From: Cohnella sp. OV330
Lineage (GTDB): Bacteria > Bacillota > Bacilli > Paenibacillales > Paenibacillaceae
Direction: 5' to 3'
NCBI RefSeq assembly: GCF_900112065.1
Contig: NZ_FOKE01000013.1
Span: 1-64,000, forward strand
Length of the DNA: 64,000 bases
Under the pieces are notes generated by a model. That model ran no database searches, was not told the origin of the DNA, and was given only the letters and a program-made list of their open reading frames with translations. The first letter of the stretch is position 1, and each line of letters opens with the position of its first letter. Positions 59,070 through 64,000 of this stretch are shown piece by piece. The translations under genes were made by a program, and so were the position numbers.

Positions 59070-61970
59070 ATGGCTTTGTTGGTCATGATATTGCGCAAGA
59101 TGGCACAGAACATATGGCTGGTGATCAGCCTTTTCCTCGGCATTCTCATCTCCGTGGCGCTGGTCAGCAGCATGCCGATTTACAAGGAAGCGACGCTCTC
59201 GCGGATGTTGGTCAAGGACCTGCAGACTGCGCAGCAGAAGTCCCGCGTCTATTCGGGATCCGTCTGGTCGCGCGTATCGTTCGACGCGCAGACGACCGCG
59301 CAGCGCGGCCAGATCATATCGGATCTCGACGCTTTCGTTAAAAAGGAAGGCGCCCCCGCGTTCGGCCTGCCGATCGTCGATATCGTCAGGGAGTCGAATA
59401 CGGAAAGATTTAATGTCTTCCGCCAGGGATTGCCCGAAAAAGAGCGAAAAAACGCAGCCAGAAGCGGCCGGTTTACGAGCCTGGAAGGGCTGCAGCAGCA
59501 TATTCGCCTGAAGGACGGCGTCCTGCCCTCGACGGAGGCGAAGGATGGAATCTACGAAGCGCTCGTAACCGAAGCGGCGCTGAACAATTTTAGAACCGTG
59601 CTCGGCGTCGTGCTCGAGGTCGACGACGCCAAGCTGAACCGCAAAATCCTGATCAAGCCCGTCGGCATCATCGAGCCGCTGCGCGAGGACGATCCGTACT
59701 ATCGCGATCCTTCGTTCGAATCGCTCTCCCAGTCCTTCATCGTCGACGAGCGGCTGTTCGATCGCGAATTCGTGAAGGCGGGCGTCGTCCCGGTGTTTAC
59801 GGCCGGTTGGTATATCGTGCTCGACTACGCCAAGCTGGAGGTGTCGGGCATCGGCCGGTTCGAAGCGGCCGCCAAGCAGATTCAGGCGACGGCGAACGGC
59901 AGGGTCGCGCTATTCCGCAACGAATTCAGCTTCCCCGCGGAGAAGACGATCGAGCGTTACCAGGAACGCGCGAAGCAGGTTCAGAAGCTCGTGTGGTCGC
60001 TTAATATGCCGGTCTTGATCATGCTCGGTTTCTATATGTTCATGGTGTCGAATCTGATCGCCGGACGGCAGAAAAACGAGATCGCGGTGCTCCGCAGCCG
60101 AGGCGCGTCCCGCTTACAGATCCTGCTCTCCTTCGCCGTCGAAAGCCTGCTGCTGAGCGGGCTGGCACTCGCCGCGGGACCGCCGATCGGCCTGCTCCTC
60201 ACGAAGGTCCTCGGCGCCTCCAGCGGATTCCTTTCCTTCGTGCAGCGCGCCGGCCTGCCGGTCCGCTTGACGGCAGAAGCCTACCGGTACGGCGCGTGCG
60301 CGGCCGCCGTCTCCTTCCTCATGCTGATGGCGTCCGTCGGGCTGGCGACGCGAGCGAATATCGTGGGCCACAAGCAGCAGTTGGCCCGCCAAGGCAAGAC
60401 GCCGCTCTGGCACAAGCTGTACCTGGACTTGATCGCGCTTGCGCTCGCCCTATACGGACTATATACCTTCCGTTCGAGGCTGCAGGACATTCAGCGTCTC
60501 GGGCTGGGCACGGACGATCTGCGCATCGATCCGCTCCAATTCATCGTGCCGGCCTTGTTCATCCTCGGCGGGGGTCTCCTGCTGCTCAGGCTGTATCCGT
60601 ATCTGTTGAGACTCATCTACGCGGCCGGCCGCAAGTGGTGGAGTCCTTCCGTCTACTACACGCTCATCCAGGTCGGCCGCTCGAACAGCCAATATCAATT
60701 CCTGATGGTATTCCTTATCCTGACGATCGCCACGGGCTTGTTCGGCGCGAGCGCCGCCCGTACGATCAATGAGAATACGGCCGATCGCATTCGCTATTCG
60801 GCCGGATCGGACATCGTCGTGACGGCCGAGTGGCCGAACGACAAGCCCCCGCCCCCTGCGCCAGGGGCCCCGGCTTCCGAGCAAGCGCCGGCGACGGGGT
60901 CCCGCGTCATCCACTATGTGGAGCCGTCCTTCGATCCCTACACGAAGCTGCCCGGCGTGGAGCAAGCGGCCAAAGTGTTCCGGAAATCGGTCGGCTTCAG
61001 CGCGGCCGGCGACGGCGAGACGGCGAGCAGTTCTGGCAAGGCGACGCTGATCGGCGTCGACACCGACGACTTCGGCCGCGCGGCCTGGTTCAAGAACAGC
61101 CTGCTCCCGCATCCGTTTTACGAATATCTGAATCTGATCGCCGGCGACTCCAAGGCGGTGCTCGTCTCGGCCTCGCTCGCCCGGCAGATGAAGGTGAAGC
61201 CTGGCGATACGATATGGATCGGATGGGACAACGTCCAGCAGCGGCCGTTTACCGTTTACGGCACGATCGATTACTTCCCGACGTTCAACCCGCTCCCGCC
61301 GACCGGAACCGTCACCGCCGGCGACGCGGACGCGCAGGCGAACGCGCCGATGCTCATCGTCGGCCATTTGTCCCGCATCCAGTTCCAGCTCGGGCTCGAG
61401 CCTTACGAGGTGTGGCTGAAGATGAAGCCCGGCTTTAAGTCCGCCGAATTGTATCAAGCGCTGGAGGACAGCCCGATCGCGATCACCTCCGTGCGCAACG
61501 CGCAGACGGACCTCATCGAAGCGAAAAACGATCCGTTCCTGCTCGCGCTTAACGGCATCCTGACGCTGGGCTTCATTTTATCGATCCTCGTCAGCTTCGT
61601 CGGCTTCATGCTGTACTGGGTGCTGTCGCTCCGCAGCCGCGCGCTTCAGAACGGGGTCATGCGCGCGCTCGGCCTGTCCGTCCGGCAGATGGCCGGCATG
61701 CTCGCCGTGGAGCAGCTGCTGACGTCGGGCGTCGCCGTCGTGATCGGCGTCGTCGTCGGCAATCTGACGGCGCGTCTCTACGTGCCTCATTTCCAGATTG
61801 CGTTCAACCCTAGCACGCTGGTCCCGCCCTTCGAAGTCATCTTCGCGCGCTTGGATTATATCAGGCTCTATTCGACGGTGTTCTTCATGCTGGCGGTCGG
61901 GCTCGGCATACTCGGATTCATGCTCACGCGCATCCGCATTCATCAAGCGCTGAAGCTGGGGGAGGATTAA
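59070..61970 (+). CDS. FtsX-type ABC permease, large (966 aa)
   Basis: ATG 59070 has GGGAGG upstream. TM1 lies near residue 10 (NIWLVISLFLGILISVALVS), a large extracellular region follows, then a first FtsX core (VLIMLGFYMFMVSNLIAG, NEIAVLRSRGASRLQ), a second extracellular region with a Pro-rich stretch (PPPPAPGAPA), and a second FtsX core (LGFILSILVSFVGFMLYWV, NGVMRALGLSVRQMAGML). The two cores make it like a complete transporter in one chain (LolC/YtrF/BceB-like duplication). It should export or extract a hydrophobic or peptide substrate with the flanking ATPases. 26 nt after the adaptor. Confidence 0.9.
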   Translation: MALLVMILRKMAQNIWLVISLFLGILISVALVSSMPIYKEATLSRMLVKDLQTAQQKSRVYSGSVWSRVSFDAQTTAQRGQIISDLDAFVKKEGAPAFGLPIVDIVRESNTERFNVFRQGLPEKERKNAARSGRFTSLEGLQQHIRLKDGVLPSTEAKDGIYEALVTEAALNNFRTVLGVVLEVDDAKLNRKILIKPVGIIEPLREDDPYYRDPSFESLSQSFIVDERLFDREFVKAGVVPVFTAGWYIVLDYAKLEVSGIGRFEAAAKQIQATANGRVALFRNEFSFPAEKTIERYQERAKQVQKLVWSLNMPVLIMLGFYMFMVSNLIAGRQKNEIAVLRSRGASRLQILLSFAVESLLLSGLALAAGPPIGLLLTKVLGASSGFLSFVQRAGLPVRLTAEAYRYGACAAAVSFLMLMASVGLATRANIVGHKQQLARQGKTPLWHKLYLDLIALALALYGLYTFRSRLQDIQRLGLGTDDLRIDPLQFIVPALFILGGGLLLLRLYPYLLRLIYAAGRKWWSPSVYYTLIQVGRSNSQYQFLMVFLILTIATGLFGASAARTINENTADRIRYSAGSDIVVTAEWPNDKPPPPAPGAPASEQAPATGSRVIHYVEPSFDPYTKLPGVEQAAKVFRKSVGFSAAGDGETASSSGKATLIGVDTDDFGRAAWFKNSLLPHPFYEYLNLIAGDSKAVLVSASLARQMKVKPGDTIWIGWDNVQQRPFTVYGTIDYFPTFNPLPPTGTVTAGDADAQANAPMLIVGHLSRIQFQLGLEPYEVWLKMKPGFKSAELYQALEDSPIAITSVRNAQTDLIEAKNDPFLLALNGILTLGFILSILVSFVGFMLYWVLSLRSRALQNGVMRALGLSVRQMAGMLAVEQLLTSGVAVVIGVVVGNLTARLYVPHFQIAFNPSTLVPPFEVIFARLDYIRLYSTVFFMLAVGLGILGFMLTRIRIHQALKLGED

Positions 61971-61973
61971 TCG

Positions 61974-62855
61974 ATGATTCAATGCGACGGCCTGGTGAAA
62001 ATCTACAAAGCGTCGAATCTCGAGGTATTCGCCCTTCAAGGGCTGGACCTGGCGGTCGAAAGCGGAGAGCTGATGGCGATCATCGGCAACAGCGGCAGCG
62101 GCAAGTCCACCCTTCTCAATATGCTGGGCGGGCTGGATCGCCCCACGGCAGGCTCGCTCACGGTCGACGGAAAAGACATGCTAAAAATGAAAGAGTCGGA
62201 GCTCGTCCGTTATAAACGCGAAAGCGTAGGGTTCGTCTGGCAGAACAACGCCCGCAACCTCATCCCGTATCTGACGGCGCTGGAAAACGTAGAGCTCCCG
62301 ATCCTGCTGTCCGGCCGGCGCAAGCGGCTGCGCGCGCTGGAGCTGCTGGAGGCGGTCGGGCTCGGCCACCGGGCGCATAACAAGCTGCATCAGCTGTCCG
62401 GCGGCGAGCAGCAGCGCGTCGCCATCGCCATCGCGCTCGCCAACCAGCCCCGATTGCTGCTGGCCGACGAGCCGACCGGATCGGTCGACTCCCGCATGGC
62501 CGAGCAGATCCTCGATCTGTTCCGCGACCTCAACCGGCAGCTGAACCTGACCATCGTCATCGTCACGCACGACCCGCTGCTCGCGAAGAAGGTCGACCGC
62601 GTCGTCGCGATCCGGGACGGCAAGATCAGCTCGGAGATGCTGCGGCGCAAGTCGTACGACGAGGAACTGAGAGAGCTCGAGGCAGGCCACGCGCAGGAAG
62701 AGTCGCATGTCGAGTACGCGATCCTGGACAAGGCGGGACGGCTGCAGGTGCCCTCGGACTATCTGCAGGCGATCGGCATTAAAGACACCAATAAGGTTAA
62801 GCTGGAGCTTAGCGACGGGCAAATCATTTTAACCCCGCCGGAGAAGGGCGCCTGA
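61974..62855 (+). CDS. ABC transporter ATP-binding protein with C-terminal AbrB/SpoVT-like domain
   Basis: The 293 residues include Walker A GNSGSGKSTLLNMLGGLD, Q-loop GFVWQNNARNLIPYL, signature LSGGEQQR, Walker B LLLADEPTGSVD and switch VTHD. After the ATPase (about 230 residues) comes a segment EYAILDKAGRLQVPSDYLQA then IKDTNKVKLELSDGQIILTP, which looks like an AbrB/SpoVT swapped-hairpin domain. The frame is continuous, with no sign of a missing stop. It starts three nt after the permease. Two ATPases with one two-core permease suggest a heteromeric motor. Confidence 0.9.
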   Translation: MIQCDGLVKIYKASNLEVFALQGLDLAVESGELMAIIGNSGSGKSTLLNMLGGLDRPTAGSLTVDGKDMLKMKESELVRYKRESVGFVWQNNARNLIPYLTALENVELPILLSGRRKRLRALELLEAVGLGHRAHNKLHQLSGGEQQRVAIAIALANQPRLLLADEPTGSVDSRMAEQILDLFRDLNRQLNLTIVIVTHDPLLAKKVDRVVAIRDGKISSEMLRRKSYDEELRELEAGHAQEESHVEYAILDKAGRLQVPSDYLQAIGIKDTNKVKLELSDGQIILTPPEKGA

Positions 62856-62872
62856 TCGATGTTCATGACAAG

Positions 62873-62917
62873 CGGAGCGGCCTCGCCCAGTCAAAGACTG
62901 GCGGGACCGCTCCGTTT
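62873..62917. terminator. Bidirectional terminator after the efflux operon
   Basis: GGAGCGG pairs with CCGCTCC and an inner CGCC, AGTC pair with GACT, GGCG; GTTTATT follows. It is shared with the convergent EamA gene. Confidence 0.8.
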
Positions 62918-62924
62918 ATTGATT

Positions 62925-63827
62925 TTATGTTTTTGCAGCCGGCAGTGCGGGGGATGCCTGCTTCTTTTTCCCCGCTAAGTACACGCCGCAAAGAATAACG
63001 ATCAGCCCCGCGAGCGTATTCCAGCCGACGTGCTCGCCGAGCAGCGTATACGCCCAGACCAGCGCCGTGCAGGGCACGAGGTAAGTGACCATCGTGGCGA
63101 ATTCGGCGCTCGCCGCCAGAATGATGTAGTAGAACAGGATATAGCCGACGCCCGAGCCGAAGACGCCGAGTCCCAGCAGCATCAGCAGGTTCGTGCCGTC
63201 CGCGAGCGGCTCGATCGGGAAAGGCTCGGCGACGAGCGCCATGACGCCGCTCGCGACCGTGCTGCATAACAGCGTGCCGAAGGTCAGCTGGTACATAGAA
63301 TAGCCGGTCAGCACACGTTTGGACAGCTGCGAGCCCAGCCCGTAGCACAGCGCGGCGGCCATCATGAGCAGCAGGCCGGTTGCGTCGATCGACGAGACGG
63401 CGGACGGCGTGATGCCGAGCAGCAGCGCAACGCCCGCGAAGGCGATCGCGATGCCCAGCCACTGGTAACGGTTCGAGGACGCGCGAAACGCAGCCACGCC
63501 GATCATGATCGTCCAGAGCGGCGTCGTCGCGTTCAGGATCGAAGCGACGCTGCTGTCGAGCCGCGTCTCGCTGCGCGCGATGAGGAACCAGGGCAGGGCG
63601 GTGTTCACGATCGCGACGAAGGCCATCGCGGGCCAACGGATGCCGCGGAGTCCGAACGGCTTGCGCATTGCGAGCATGATCGCCGTCACCGCGACAAGAC
63701 CGAATGCCGACCGCAGGAAGGAGACGCCCCACGCTCCGAAGTCGTCCACCACCATTTTAATAAAGTAGAACGAGCCGCCCCAAATGAGACTGAGTACGAT
63801 AAGCGCGACATAGACGATCTTGGGCAT
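62925..63827 (-). CDS. EamA/DMT-superfamily transporter
   Basis: The 300 residues comprise ten membrane helices in two EamA repeats: LIWGGSFYFIKMVVDDFGAW and FLRSAFGLVAV in the first, and LGLGVFGSGVGYILFYYIIL in the second, with a lysine-rich tail. Such proteins export amino acids or metabolites (YdcZ/RhaT-like); cargo unknown. GGAGGT lies 11 nt upstream, inside the end of the upstream metallo-hydrolase gene, and the genes are nine nt apart, so they are co-transcribed. Confidence 0.9.
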   Translation of the reverse strand: MPKIVYVALIVLSLIWGGSFYFIKMVVDDFGAWGVSFLRSAFGLVAVTAIMLAMRKPFGLRGIRWPAMAFVAIVNTALPWFLIARSETRLDSSVASILNATTPLWTIMIGVAAFRASSNRYQWLGIAIAFAGVALLLGITPSAVSSIDATGLLLMMAAALCYGLGSQLSKRVLTGYSMYQLTFGTLLCSTVASGVMALVAEPFPIEPLADGTNLLMLLGLGVFGSGVGYILFYYIILAASAEFATMVTYLVPCTALVWAYTLLGEHVGWNTLAGLIVILCGVYLAGKKKQASPALPAAKT

Positions 63828-63836
63828 AAGGCCGGT

Positions 63837-64000
63837 TTACCTCCACCATTCCGCAGTCGCCCCGGTCTTCGTGCCGTCGATCTCGACGGTCTCCCCGATG
63901 CGCGGCGAGATGATCCGCACGCCTTTGCGGGCCGCTTCGGCGGACGCCCTGCGGATCGGATCGTTCCAGTCGTGCAGCGCCAGCGTGAACGCGCCCCAGT
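63837..64000 (-). CDS. MBL-fold metallo-hydrolase, C-terminal part (runs off the window)
   Basis: Only the last 54 codons are inside the window: WGAFTLALHDWNDPIRRASA, then EAARKGVRIISPRIGETVEI and GTKTGATAEWWR with stop TAA at 63837-63839. HWGAFTLALH-type sequence followed by GVRIISPRIGETV matches the C-terminus of UlaG/NAPE-PLD-like metallo-beta-lactamase-fold hydrolases. The metal-binding HxHxDH part lies beyond 64000. The first, incomplete codon would be the His of the motif. Upstream gene of an operon with the EamA exporter. Confidence 0.8.
   Translation of the reverse strand, partial: WGAFTLALHDWNDPIRRASAEAARKGVRIISPRIGETVEIDGTKTGATAEWWR

Overview
The window is G+C-rich chromosomal DNA from an endospore-forming Gram-positive bacterium. 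It most resembles the Paenibacillaceae, and a Cohnella-like or high-GC Paenibacillus genome is my best guess. The reasons are an alpha/beta-type small acid-soluble spore protein, an S-layer (SLH) anchored nucleotidase, two carbohydrate ABC uptake loci each with a YesM/YesN-type two-component system, strong AGGAGG-type ribosome binding sites, and a yjlC-ndh-like gene pair. No rRNA, tRNA, prophage, insertion sequence or CRISPR array was seen.

Layout. 1-5.4 kb: two-gene ThrE-type exporter, a GH130 enzyme, an asparaginase-family protein and a membrane diguanylate cyclase. 5.6-10 kb: an exported unknown, a divergent AraC regulator/PhyH dioxygenase pair, relics of two dead genes (NHL-repeat and short-chain dehydrogenase) and an HNH protein with a long basic linker. 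10.3-19.4 kb: an exported protein, a Rad3/DinG-type helicase with a nuclease-like N-terminus, a spore protein, a Fur-box-associated iron-siderophore lipoprotein, DUF1641-ndh, an MFS pump and two very small genes. 19.4-33.6 kb: YdjC deacetylase with a sugar cation symporter, MarR, SnoaL, a GntR-ABC operon, a VOC gene with a nonsense codon, pepT, a lipL-like gene, a thioredoxin-reductase-like flavoprotein, an HD-GYP response regulator, a methyltransferase, and a GNAT/DUF523/alkyltransferase-like operon. 33.7-38.5 kb: a giant double nucleotidase. 39.6-49.2 kb: an alpha-galactoside locus (GH36, binding protein, two-component system, two permeases). 49.3-56.9 kb: an lplABC-like oligosaccharide locus with a second two-component system and a second binding protein. 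57.2-62.9 kb: a MacAB/YknXYZ-like efflux operon with two ATPases. 62.9-64 kb: an EamA exporter and the end of a metallo-beta-lactamase-fold gene.

How parts work together. In the alpha-galactoside locus, two promoters (binding protein, permeases) carry nearly identical 23-bp direct-repeat operators at identical distances from the -35 element. This suggests that the locus's own response regulator activates both and may repress its own operon. The lplABC-like operon carries a cre-like site downstream of its likely promoter. A GGDEF synthase and an HD-GYP phosphodiesterase in the same window both act on cyclic di-GMP.

The most unusual signal is a set of intergenic repeat arrays that no annotated feature explains. 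Four loci (8.5, 15.3, 22.5 and 29.0 kb) each carry four short palindromic boxes spaced about 50, 62 and 50 nt, with outer boxes 162-163 nt apart. Box sequences differ between loci, except that the 15.3 and 29.0 kb loci share one family. Where direction can be read, boxes 1-2 are forward and boxes 3-4 inverted. Three further loci (window start, 38.7 and 43.5 kb) carry head-to-tail palindromic repeats with a 51-52 nt period. Conserved spacing with changing sequence suggests an undescribed class of intergenic element. All spacing was measured by eye.
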